In this document: positions 34,045 through 42,348 of the stretch, one piece after another | Layout: each line of letters starts with the position of its first letter | How positions within the stretch are numbered: position 1 is the first letter of the stretch | Assembly: GCF_039534975.1 (NCBI RefSeq) | Contig: NZ_BAAAWH010000001.1 | Location: forward strand, 3,437,490 to 3,501,489 | DNA from: Microbacterium terregens | GTDB taxonomy: Bacteria > Actinomycetota > Actinomycetes > Actinomycetales > Microbacteriaceae | DNA length: 64,000 nt | Direction of reading: 5' to 3' | Position numbers and translations under genes: made by a program | Notes under the pieces: generated by a model | Database searches by the model: none | Told to the model about the DNA's origin: nothing | The model's input: the letters and a program-made list of their open reading frames with translations, nothing else

Positions 34045-34988
34045 TTGATACCTCCCAGGCTGTTGGTGCCGCGAGACCGGCCACCGGCGATGAGTCGGCT
34101 CACTCCGAGGGAGAGCATCGTCACGACCAGGAGGAAGATCGCAATCGCCCCGGCTCCGCCGAGGTCCAGGATGAGCTGGACACGGGCCATGATGAGTTGC
34201 GCGATCATCGCCTGTTGGGGCGAACCGAGCATCGCGGGGGTGACGTAGAAGCCGAGCGACAGGATGAACACGAGGATGAGGCCGGCAGCGAGACCGGGAG
34301 CCGACAGTGGCACGTACACCTTGAAGAAGGCGCGCCGGCGGGTCGCGCCGAGGCCCACCGCGGCGTCGAGGAGCCGGCGATCTATTTGCCCGAGGCTCGC
34401 GTACAGCGGCAGCACGGCGAACGGCAGAAGCACCTGCGACATCGCGATGGTGACACCAAAGGGCGTTCCGATTAACGGATAGTTGATGCCGAACTGCTGC
34501 AGAAAGTCGTCGATCACGCCATCGCGCTGAAACAGGGCGAGAAAGACGAAGTTCTTGGCCGTCGCGTTCGTCCAGAACGGGATGAGGACAATCGTGAAGA
34601 GGATCGCTCGGGTGAGCGGCTTGCAAATCGTCATCGCGTAGGCGAGCGGGAATGCGAGAGTCACTGTGACCAGAGCCACGATGAACGAAACCCAGACTGT
34701 CCGCAGAAGGATCGTCACGGTGTAGCCGTCCGTAAACATGTCGATGTAGTTACCCAGTCCCGGCTCCGGCTGGGTCAGGCTGATCTCGATGATGCGGATC
34801 AATGGGTAAAAGAACAGCATCGACAACGCAACCGCTGCCGGCAGCATCAAGAGGATTGTGGGCAGCGCGTTGGAGAACCATGTACGGAACCGGCCACGAC
34901 GGCCGCGCTGGACACGTCCCTGTTTTGATGATTGGTCATTCTCGACCGTGCGCGTGGCCGCGGCCCGCGTGGAGGTGCCGGTGGTCAT
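34041..34988 (-). CDS. ABC transporter permease, PotB-like
   Basis: A 315-residue permease. A charged cytoplasmic N-terminus of about 35 residues (QRGRRGRFRTW) precedes six membrane helices; the EAA-loop is AVGLGATRRRAFFKVYVPLSAPGL. It is the PotB-like partner of the 33232 protein. Its ATG overlaps the IclR stop by 4 bases, so regulator and transporter are co-translated. Confidence 0.92.
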   Translation of the reverse strand: MTTGTSTRAAATRTVENDQSSKQGRVQRGRRGRFRTWFSNALPTILLMLPAAVALSMLFFYPLIRIIEISLTQPEPGLGNYIDMFTDGYTVTILLRTVWVSFIVALVTVTLAFPLAYAMTICKPLTRAILFTIVLIPFWTNATAKNFVFLALFQRDGVIDDFLQQFGINYPLIGTPFGVTIAMSQVLLPFAVLPLYASLGQIDRRLLDAAVGLGATRRRAFFKVYVPLSAPGLAAGLILVFILSLGFYVTPAMLGSPQQAMIAQLIMARVQLILDLGGAGAIAIFLLVVTMLSLGVSRLIAGGRSRGTNSLGGIK

Positions 34989-35806
34989 GAGTTCTGCATC
35001 TTCCTCGAACCAGTGATCAATTGGGCGATTACCATCTCGTCATCGGCTTCGGGCAGCGAGACGCCAAAACCGAGCACCGCGAGGCTGGCAACGATGGAGC
35101 CGTTGCGACTGAGGACCGGAACGGAGATCGCCCGCAGGGCGCCGTCCGCGTAGGTTGTGCGGGCGACCATCACCTTCTCCCCTGTCGGGGAGTCCGGGAT
35201 GGTGTGCTCAGAAATCGTCGCCGAATCGGCCGACTCGCCGTCGAGGCCCCTGCGATAGGCGCGGAAGAGCATTGCCTGGGCCGAATACGGTTCGAGCGAG
35301 CGCCCGACGTCGACTGCCACCGTGGTGGTTTGCTGAGTGTTTCGCTCGACCCGAGCCACGACGGGAGCGTCCCCACCCCATACACTCAGGACGATCGTGC
35401 TCAGGATGCCGGATGCGAGCTCCGTCATCACCGGCCCCGCGGCCTCGACCAACCCCGGTCCCGCGAAGGCGACCGCGCCGATGCGCACGAGGCTGGGCCC
35501 GAGAACGTATTTCCCCAAGTCGTCTCGTTCGAGCAGCCGCGACTTCTCCATCGAGGCGAGGTATCGGTGAGCCGTCGATTTGCCGACACCAAGCACACTG
35601 GCCGCCCGCTGGATATCGAGTGATTTCGAGGTGAGCGTAAAGCAGTCAAGGAGTGCAGCGACGCGTGAGACCACCTGGATGTCCCCTCTCGCACTGGGCT
35701 CTGGTTTCGCGGGTGATGTCATGTCCGCTCCTTTGACTTTGTTCGGCGGCTGGGCGGGCCTGCGTTTGGCCGACGCGTATTGCCCGGTTTCGAGTTGCTC
35801 AGTCAT
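34985..35806 (-). CDS. IclR-family transcriptional regulator
   Basis: A 273-residue regulator. The winged helix (RVAALLDCFTLTSKSLDIQRAASVLGVGKSTAHRYLASMEKSRLLER) is followed by the IclR effector domain (SILS-type strands, then GALRAISVPVLSRNGSIVASLAVLG). Start chosen at ATG 35806, which overlaps the aldolase stop by 8 bases; ATG 35722 (TSPAKPEP) is possible. Members often sense an aromatic or small carboxylic acid. It sits in the middle of the 39.6-28.8 kb operon and may control it, dividing labour with the GntR protein. Confidence 0.9.
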   Translation of the reverse strand: MTEQLETGQYASAKRRPAQPPNKVKGADMTSPAKPEPSARGDIQVVSRVAALLDCFTLTSKSLDIQRAASVLGVGKSTAHRYLASMEKSRLLERDDLGKYVLGPSLVRIGAVAFAGPGLVEAAGPVMTELASGILSTIVLSVWGGDAPVVARVERNTQQTTTVAVDVGRSLEPYSAQAMLFRAYRRGLDGESADSATISEHTIPDSPTGEKVMVARTTYADGALRAISVPVLSRNGSIVASLAVLGFGVSLPEADDEMVIAQLITGSRKMQNS

Positions 35807-36602
35807 GGATCTTTTCCGATGCAAGGGCGGCTAGTTCCCGGCGGATGCCCGTCACCGCTTCGCGGAAGATGCTGGCGTCATTGCTGATCATGACGTAACG
35901 GAAGCCGCGGTCGGCGGCAGCCTTCGCCTGCGCCGCAGTGCTCACGGCAGCACCGCACGGAAGTCCGCGCGTGGCGGCGGCGGCAAGCATCCGGTCGACC
36001 AGGGCCTCTATCTTGGGGTCGCTGCTCGGCAGACCGGAGGAGAGCGCGAGGTCGCCGGCGCCCAGGAAGACTCCGTTGAGTTCGGGCACGTTGACGATGG
36101 CTTCGACCTGCTCCAGGACCGCCACGTCCTCTAGCTGCACTGCACGCATCACGTCCGAATCACCCGTTTCCAGGTATTGGGTCCGTGTGAGGGCACCCCA
36201 CCCGCCGGCGCGTGCCGTTGTGCCCAGGCCGCGCTCCCCCGCAGGACTGAACATCATCTGTCTCGCGACGCGGCGTGCTTCGGCGACGTCGCTGATCCGC
36301 GGAATATGGATACCGTCTACACCGATGTCCAGCAGCCGTTGCAGATGGCTCCCACTGCGGTCAGGCACACGCACCAGGACCTGGAGACCGAGAGCCTGGG
36401 CGAGGGAGGTGGTCCGGTAGACCGATTCGAAGCTAAGTGGTGCGTGTTCCTGGTCAATGATCACGAAGTCATAGCCCGCCATCGCGATCATCTCGACCGT
36501 CTCCATCGCAGGAATCTTCACCCAAGTGCCCCACAGGCAGTGATCGGTGTCACGTAGGCGCCGGGCGAACCCTCGCGTGCCCGTCACGGAATTGTCGGTC
36601 AT
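35799..36602 (-). CDS. HpcH/HpaI-family aldolase
   Basis: A 267-residue class II aldolase of the 2,4-dihydroxyhept-2-ene-1,7-dioate aldolase type. LWGTWVKIPAMETVEMIAMAGYDFVIIDQEHAPL is the diagnostic N-terminal region, with the catalytic histidine expected near it; LLDIGVDGIHIPRI and VQLEDVAVLEQVEAI carry metal ligands. It cleaves a 4-hydroxy-2-oxoacid to pyruvate (or an analogue) and an aldehyde, which would make it the terminal carbon-carbon cleavage step of the island pathway. The start at ATG 36602 avoids overlap with the SDR gene, 13 bases away. Confidence 0.9.
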   Translation of the reverse strand: MTDNSVTGTRGFARRLRDTDHCLWGTWVKIPAMETVEMIAMAGYDFVIIDQEHAPLSFESVYRTTSLAQALGLQVLVRVPDRSGSHLQRLLDIGVDGIHIPRISDVAEARRVARQMMFSPAGERGLGTTARAGGWGALTRTQYLETGDSDVMRAVQLEDVAVLEQVEAIVNVPELNGVFLGAGDLALSSGLPSSDPKIEALVDRMLAAAATRGLPCGAAVSTAAQAKAAADRGFRYVMISNDASIFREAVTGIRRELAALASEKIHD

Positions 36603-36615
36603 GATGCAGTTCCAT

Positions 36616-37368
36616 TCATTGAGCGAGGTATCCGCCGTCAACGTTGACGACGGCGCCGGTGATGCCGCTGGCCGCATCAGACGCGAGGAAGACGATCACT
36701 TCGGCGACTTCGCTCGGCGTCGAATAACGGCCGATCGGGTGACGTGCGAGCGAGGCTCGAGCAGTTGCGTCGGCGTCGGGATCGGACGCGGTCGCCTCGG
36801 CGGTGAAGTCGGTATCGACCGCGCCGGGTGCGACTGCGTTCACGCGAACTCCGTGCGGTGCCTGTTCGATGGCCTGCTGACGCGTCAGCTGGACGATCGC
36901 CCCCTTGGTCATGGCGTAGATCGGCTGCTGAGCCACTCCGATGAAGCCGGCGACAGATGCGAGATTGACGATCGAACCCTTCGATTCCCGCAGATGCGGA
37001 ACGGCAGCGCGGGAAAAGGCGAACGGCGCCCGGACGTTGATCTCGACGAGCATGTCGAACTCCTCGTCAGTGGACTCGAGGATCGAGCGCCGATGGAACC
37101 GTCCGGCATTGTTGACCAGCAGGTCCAGCCGCCCGAATTCCTCGACGGCGGTCGCGACCGCTCTAGTTGCGGTGCTCGTATGACGCACGTCCGCGATCAA
37201 CGCGACGACCGCGGGGGTGTTCCCTTCGCGGACGGCCAGCTCGCTGACTGCGGGGGTGATGTCCACCGCGACGATGGAATAGCCGCGCTCCCGGAGGGCG
37301 TCGACCGCGGCGCGGCCGACACCCCCCGCCGCGCCGGTGACGATCGCCACAGGAGCCTGTCCAGCCAT
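36616..37368 (-). CDS. Short-chain dehydrogenase/reductase
   Basis: A 250-residue classical SDR. TGAAGGVGRAAVDAL is at about residues 10-24, VNNAGRFH, then NLASVAGFIGVAQQPIYAMTK with the Ser, Tyr and Lys residues, and the usual GGYLAQ end. Start at ATG 37368 (APVAIVTG follows), overlapping the binding-protein stop by one base. Together with the aldolase it may interconvert hydroxy- and oxo-acids of the pathway. Confidence 0.9.
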   Translation of the reverse strand: MAGQAPVAIVTGAAGGVGRAAVDALRERGYSIVAVDITPAVSELAVREGNTPAVVALIADVRHTSTATRAVATAVEEFGRLDLLVNNAGRFHRRSILESTDEEFDMLVEINVRAPFAFSRAAVPHLRESKGSIVNLASVAGFIGVAQQPIYAMTKGAIVQLTRQQAIEQAPHGVRVNAVAPGAVDTDFTAEATASDPDADATARASLARHPIGRYSTPSEVAEVIVFLASDAASGITGAVVNVDGGYLAQ

Positions 37369-38477
37369 CAACCCACCTGCCATGCCACGTACGCCTCGGT
37401 TGCGGAGCTGGAGTTCTCCGCCCACCAGTCAGGGTCCTGAAGCGTCAGCGTTCCGCGCTCCTCGTCGATCACTTCTCCAATAAAAGGGTTGAAGAGTTTC
37501 TGCGAATCGGTGTACTTGATCGTGGCCAAGTCGACGTCCAGTCGCACTGGCGTGGTTCCCCCCAGCTCGGCGTAGTGCTTGACCCGCTCGGGCTGAAGGG
37601 CGAACTCGATGAATTGCTCCGCTTCCGCCGCGTGCTTGGAGCCCTTGATCACCATGAAGGCATCAAAGCTCCACGCGGTGAAGTCCCACACGGGAGCCAT
37701 CGTCGCTCCAGCGTCATTAGCGGTGGGCAAGGTACCGGTGAGCGCTAGGGTCATCGTCGCTTGCTTGTCCACAAGAGTCTGTTGCAACGCCGGCAGCGTC
37801 GGCGAGAAGATGATGTCGTCCTTGATGGTGTCGAGCTTGGCGATCGCGCGGTCGACGTCCATCGGGAAGAGATCGTCGGGGTGCACACCGTCTGCGACCA
37901 GTGCCGCCTCCAGCACGCCACGAGCGTTGGTACCAAGAATGACGCGCTTGCCGGGGAACGTCTCCACGTCGAAGAAGTCGGTGATCTTAGTGGGCACCTT
38001 GTCCGTGTACACCGCTGCGTCGTACGCGAACGCCGACCCGTAGCGAGCAACTGGCCGCGAGCAGGGCGTGGTGGAACCTTCCGGGAACGCGTCCACAGAG
38101 AGGCCATCGAACGACAGCTCCTCAAACAGCGTGCCGCAGTACTGGTTGGCTGTGTACGAGCCCTTGTGGGTCATATCCCAAATGACGTTCCCGGCGTCGA
38201 CCATCGTCTGGATCTGCGCCACGGCCGATGGCGAGGAGACGCTCTCGATCTTGATGCCTGTCTCAGCCGTGAACGGATCCTGATAGGCGATCTTGCGGCG
38301 ATCCTCCGATGCTCCCGTGGCCTCCCAAATCAACGTCACGTCACTCTGGGGAGCCGCGCCTTCACCGGTGCTCGCGGGGTTCGCGGTTCCACCGCAGGCT
38401 ACGAGGGCGATAGACAGGGCACCCACCAACCCGGCAGTTGCGAGCGGGGTACGCAATCGATTTTTCTTTTTCAACAC
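37368..38477 (-). CDS. ABC transporter substrate-binding lipoprotein (second of two paralogues)
   Basis: A 369-residue extracellular solute-binding protein of the PotD/spermidine-putrescine type. A basic start (KKKNRLRTP), a hydrophobic core and a lipobox ALVAC place it on the outer face of the membrane. VTLIWEATGASEDRRK opens the mature domain. The GTG start at 38477 has an AAAGG Shine-Dalgarno and gives a proper signal peptide. It ends AYVAWQVG, exactly like its paralogue upstream. It probably binds a carboxylated small molecule rather than a polyamine, given the catabolic setting. Confidence 0.9.
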   Translation of the reverse strand: MLKKKNRLRTPLATAGLVGALSIALVACGGTANPASTGEGAAPQSDVTLIWEATGASEDRRKIAYQDPFTAETGIKIESVSSPSAVAQIQTMVDAGNVIWDMTHKGSYTANQYCGTLFEELSFDGLSVDAFPEGSTTPCSRPVARYGSAFAYDAAVYTDKVPTKITDFFDVETFPGKRVILGTNARGVLEAALVADGVHPDDLFPMDVDRAIAKLDTIKDDIIFSPTLPALQQTLVDKQATMTLALTGTLPTANDAGATMAPVWDFTAWSFDAFMVIKGSKHAAEAEQFIEFALQPERVKHYAELGGTTPVRLDVDLATIKYTDSQKLFNPFIGEVIDEERGTLTLQDPDWWAENSSSATEAYVAWQVG

Positions 38478-38534
38478 GGTTTCGCCTTTCGCTTGTAATT
38501 TCGTTGCACACACGTTCTTGCCCCAAAGGAGTGG

Positions 38535-39623
38535 TCAGCCGACCTGCCACGCGACGTATGCCTCGGCGGCTCGGCTGCTGTTTTCGGCCCACCACGTCGG
38601 ATCGAGAAGGCAGAGTTCCCCCTTATCCGTGTTGAGAAAGGGGTTGAAGAGTCGCTGCGACTCCGAGTAGTCGATGGAGTTGATGTCCACGTCATTACGT
38701 GCCGGGGCTTGACCGCCTGTCTCGGCGTAACGGATGACTTGCTCGGGCTGGAGCGAAAACTCAATGGCTTTCGCCGCCTCTTCGGTGTTCTTGGAGCCTT
38801 TGGGGATCAGCAGAGCATCGAAGTCCCAGGCGGTGAAGTCCCACACAGGCGTGATGGTGCCGCCGCGGTCATAGATCGAACCGAGGCCGCCCGTCAAAGT
38901 GAGCGTCATGGTGGCTTGCTTATCTAGCATGTTCTGCTGAAGCGCCGGCAGTGTCGGTGCGAAGATCAGGTCGCTTTTGATTGTGTCGAGCTTCGCGAGC
39001 GCCCGGTCGATGTCGAGCGGATACATGTTGTCCGCTGCCACGCCGTCTGCCGCGAGCGCCGCTTCAAAGACGCCGCGCGCGCTGGCCGCGTAGACGACTC
39101 GCTTGCCTGGGAACGCCTCCAGATCGAAGAAGTCCTCGATCTTGCTGGGGACCTTTCCGGTGTACACCTCGTGGTCGTAGGCGAACGCCGTGCCGTATTT
39201 GGTGAGCGGACGCGCGCAAGCGGACGTCGACCCGTCGGGGAAGAGGTCGAGTGGCAACGATGCGAAATCGACTTCCTCGAACAGCGTGCCGCAGTGCTGT
39301 ACTGCGACGAAGGATCCCTTATGGGTTATGTCCCACAGCACATTGCCGGTCTCGACCATCGTCTGGATCTGGTTGACTGCGGTGGGCGATGACACGTTCT
39401 CGAAACGCACGCCCGTCGTGGCAGTGTATGGATCCTGGAAGGCTGCCTTCTCCCGCTCCGTCGACGGCCCCCCGGTCGTCTCCCACGTGAGCACGACGTC
39501 GCTTGTCGGTGGTGCGCTTCGCGTTCCGTCGGGATCGGCGCTCACAGGGTCGACGGCAGCACATGCGCTGACCGTAAACATGAGAGCCGCGAGCATACCC
39601 AGGCCGCTGATTGCCTTCTTCAT
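38535..39623 (-). CDS. ABC transporter substrate-binding lipoprotein (first of two paralogues)
   Basis: A 362-residue paralogue of the protein encoded 57 bases downstream. It has a signal peptide with lipobox FTVSAC. Both share IQTMV-x-GNV-WD-THKGS, CGTLFEE, SPTLPALQQ- or APTLPALQQ-type segments and the identical C-terminus AYVAWQVG, so they arose by tandem duplication. ATG 39623 is the better start; a longer frame adds an unlikely leader. Two binding proteins feeding one permease pair suggest two related substrates or different affinities. It is the first gene of the long leftward operon. Confidence 0.9.
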   Translation of the reverse strand: MKKAISGLGMLAALMFTVSACAAVDPVSADPDGTRSAPPTSDVVLTWETTGGPSTEREKAAFQDPYTATTGVRFENVSSPTAVNQIQTMVETGNVLWDITHKGSFVAVQHCGTLFEEVDFASLPLDLFPDGSTSACARPLTKYGTAFAYDHEVYTGKVPSKIEDFFDLEAFPGKRVVYAASARGVFEAALAADGVAADNMYPLDIDRALAKLDTIKSDLIFAPTLPALQQNMLDKQATMTLTLTGGLGSIYDRGGTITPVWDFTAWDFDALLIPKGSKNTEEAAKAIEFSLQPEQVIRYAETGGQAPARNDVDINSIDYSESQRLFNPFLNTDKGELCLLDPTWWAENSSRAAEAYVAWQVG

Positions 39624-39756
39624 GATGCCTCTCCTCGATGAGAGCGCGAACCGTCCTTGGTTCACTCGTAGTTGAAATTCCGCATTGCGGGACGGGCATC
39701 CCTTTATTCGGATTTGGTGTTAGCGTATGGCGCAAGCGGTCCAGGGGTCAAGCATT

Positions 39757-39786
39757 TTGACAAAAATCGTATGACGGTCCTACACT
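39757..39786 (+). promoter_or_regulatory. Sigma70-like promoter of the monooxygenase gene
   Basis: TTGACA (39757-39762), an 18-base spacer and TACACT (39781-39786) lie about 60 bases before the ATG at 39846. The spacer contains TCGTATGAC, whose reverse GTCATACGA resembles the half-sites seen near 20145, 22345 and 26690. The same regulator might therefore act here. Confidence 0.5.
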
Positions 39787-39845
39787 CGCTTCCATGAGGT
39801 CACTGCGCTGCGCCTCGCCACTCTTCCGTCAGAGAAGGAACCCGC

Positions 39846-41426
39846 ATGGAGACCACCGACCGTTCTCACCCAAACGCCGGCACAGGTAGGCGTGCGCTCC
39901 GAGTAGGGATCATCGGCGCTGGCTTCGGGGGTATCGCGCTCGCGGTCAAGTTGAAAGCGAAGACTCGCGCAGAGATCACCATCTTTGAACAGGACAGCGG
40001 AGTTGGAGGGACCTGGTGGCAGAACCGCTACCCTGGCTGCGAGGTCGACATCCCCTCCCACGTCTACTCGTTTTCGTTCCTCAAGTGGGATTGGCCGCGC
40101 ACGCACGCGACTCAGCCGGAGCTCCGTGAGTATGCCGAGCGGGCCACCGAAATCTTCGGCATCCGCGACAACATCCGGCTCAATACCAAGGTCGACCGCG
40201 CCCAATGGGACGAAGACTCCGCCACCTACACGATCGAGACCGCAACCGGCGAGCTACATGAGTTCGACTTCGTCGTCTCTTCGGTGGGCCTGCTCAACGT
40301 GCCCCGCTATCCGGACTGGCCCGGGCTCGACAGCTTCGAGGGTGTCTCGTTCCATACGTCACGGTGGGAGCACCAGCACGACCTGGCCGGCAAGAGCGTT
40401 GCGGTCGTCGGCACAGGGTCGACCGCCGTGCAGGTGGCACCCGCTCTAGCAGCTCGAGTGGAACATCTCACCGTCTACCAACGCGAACCGGGGTGGATCG
40501 AGCCCAAGCACGAGCGCGCGTACACCCCGAGGGAGAGGGCCTTTTACCGCAGGGTCCCGTTTGCGCAGCGCGCTCACCGTCTGCTCCTGCTCGCCAAGGC
40601 CAATCGCCGGTTCAAGGCGTATGACACGAGGTCACGGATGCAGCGAAAGATGCAGGACCTGTGTCAGGACTTCATCGACCGCACGATCGAGGATCCCGAA
40701 ACCCGCGCCGCGGTCACTCCTACTTACGCGTGGGGATGCAAGCGTCCGGTCGTGGCCTCCACCTTCTATCCCTCGCTAAACCGCCCAAACGTCACCCTTG
40801 TCCCCCGCGCCGTCACGCGTGTCACCAAGAACGGGCTGATCGACGCGGACGGCGTCGAACGCAAAGCAGACGTGCTAATCCTCAGCACGGGTTTCCAGCC
40901 GCAGCAGTTCCTCAGCAGCGTCGATATCCGCGGACGCGGCAACCTGTCACTCCATGAGGCATGGGCGAAACGGGCGACCGCTTTTCTCGGTGTGACCGTG
41001 CCCGGATTTCCGAATTTCTTCATTCTCTACGGGCCCAACACCAACGGCGGGACTTCGATTATCGCCCAGCTAGAACGACAGGCCGAACTCGCCGTTCGCG
41101 CAATCAGGAGAATCGAACGGTTCGGTGGCCGGGTCGTCGACACCGACCCATCAATGCTCGCACGCTGGACCGCGTGGATTGACGAGCAGCTAGAGACACA
41201 CGCGTCCGCGATGAACTCCGGCTGCCACAACTACTACACCCTCGACGGCGGCGCCAACGTCACGCAGTGGCCACGTACCCATTGGATCTACTTTCTGGCG
41301 ACGCGTTTCCTCGCCCGGCGCGGACTCATCTTCTCTGATCGCGTCGACACACCGCGATCGTCCGGTAGCACGAGGGACCACACCTCGAAACCAATCCTGC
41401 TGCGGTCGTCCTCCAGGGCTGACTGA
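39846..41426 (+). CDS. Baeyer-Villiger-type flavin monooxygenase
   Basis: A 526-residue class B flavoprotein. FAD motif GAGFGG is at residues 24-29, GGTWWQNRYPGCEVDIPSHVYSFSF is the typical early region, the BVMO fingerprint FxGxxxHxxxW is FEGVSFHTSRW at 164-174, and the NADPH motif GTGSTA is at 189-194. It would insert oxygen next to a ketone to give an ester or lactone, which the esterase and lactonase-like proteins of the island could then open. It is divergent from the binding-protein operon. The end of the gene lies 50 bases from the IS21 end; the last ~30 residues are not family-like but no frameshift is evident. Confidence 0.9.
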   Translation: METTDRSHPNAGTGRRALRVGIIGAGFGGIALAVKLKAKTRAEITIFEQDSGVGGTWWQNRYPGCEVDIPSHVYSFSFLKWDWPRTHATQPELREYAERATEIFGIRDNIRLNTKVDRAQWDEDSATYTIETATGELHEFDFVVSSVGLLNVPRYPDWPGLDSFEGVSFHTSRWEHQHDLAGKSVAVVGTGSTAVQVAPALAARVEHLTVYQREPGWIEPKHERAYTPRERAFYRRVPFAQRAHRLLLLAKANRRFKAYDTRSRMQRKMQDLCQDFIDRTIEDPETRAAVTPTYAWGCKRPVVASTFYPSLNRPNVTLVPRAVTRVTKNGLIDADGVERKADVLILSTGFQPQQFLSSVDIRGRGNLSLHEAWAKRATAFLGVTVPGFPNFFILYGPNTNGGTSIIAQLERQAELAVRAIRRIERFGGRVVDTDPSMLARWTAWIDEQLETHASAMNSGCHNYYTLDGGANVTQWPRTHWIYFLATRFLARRGLIFSDRVDTPRSSGSTRDHTSKPILLRSSSRAD

Positions 41427-41601
41427 TTGAAACGAGCGTGACCCTTGGCGGTTGGCCGAAGCGCACACGAGTCACATGAGTATTCGGACGTTTGAGGGCC
41501 AGTGATTATTGCGGTTCGGGGCCAGGGGATATTGCAGTTCAGGGCCAGGCGATATTGCCGGTGAGCGCCAGCCGAGGTGACGGGCGCTCACCGGCGCCGG
41601 G

Positions 41602-42348
41602 TCAGCTGGCGGTGGCGGTGTGTTCGCGCATGTTGGTGCTGCCGGTCTCGATCCAGATGGTGTTGTGCACGATGCGGTCCATGATCGCGTCGGCGTGGAC
41701 GTCGGAGCCGAGCCTCTGGTGCCAGTCCTTCTTCGCGTATTGGGTGCAGAACACCGTCGAGGTGGTGTCGTAGCGCCGTTCGAGGAGCTCGAGCAGCATG
41801 CTGCGGACGTCATCGGCGGGTGGGTCGAGGAGCCATTCATCGATCACGAGCAGCGTGAACGCAGCGTATTTGCGGAGCCATTTCTCCTTCCCGCCGGGCC
41901 GATCCCGGGCCGCGGCCCAGGTCTCTTCGAGATCGGGCATGCGGACGTAGTGCGCCCGGTAGCGGTGCTGACAGGCCTGCTTCGCGAGAGCGGATCCGAG
42001 GTAGGACTTCCCCGATCCGGTGAACCCTTGGAACACGACGTTCTGCTGCCTCGTGATGAACGCGCAGGTCCCGAGCTGCGCGATCACACCCCGATCGAGG
42101 CCGCGCTGCTCTAGCAGATCGAGCCGGCGCAGGTCCGCGTTCGGGTAACGCAACCCCGCGCGCCGGATCAGCCCCTCGACCTTGGAATGGCTGAACGTGG
42201 CGTGCGCGTCATCGACGGCGAGCTTGATGCGTTCCTCGAACACCATCCCCAGCGTCAGGGTGTCGTCCTGGACCTCGAACGCGTCGACCAGTGCCGTAAC
42301 GCGCATCTCACGGAGCTTCCGCTTCGTCTCCGAATCGATGCGGCTCAT
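41602..42348 (-). CDS. istB: IS21 helper ATPase IstB
   Basis: A 248-residue AAA+ ATPase related to DnaC. Walker A is GFTGSGKSYLGSALAKQA, Walker B region FTLLVIDEWLLD, and sensor segments follow in TTSTVFCTQYAKKDW. It assists target selection by IstA. Its ATG overlaps the istA stop by 4 bases, the usual coupling in IS21 elements. The gene is full length. Confidence 0.94.
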   Translation of the reverse strand: MSRIDSETKRKLREMRVTALVDAFEVQDDTLTLGMVFEERIKLAVDDAHATFSHSKVEGLIRRAGLRYPNADLRRLDLLEQRGLDRGVIAQLGTCAFITRQQNVVFQGFTGSGKSYLGSALAKQACQHRYRAHYVRMPDLEETWAAARDRPGGKEKWLRKYAAFTLLVIDEWLLDPPADDVRSMLLELLERRYDTTSTVFCTQYAKKDWHQRLGSDVHADAIMDRIVHNTIWIETGSTNMREHTATAS

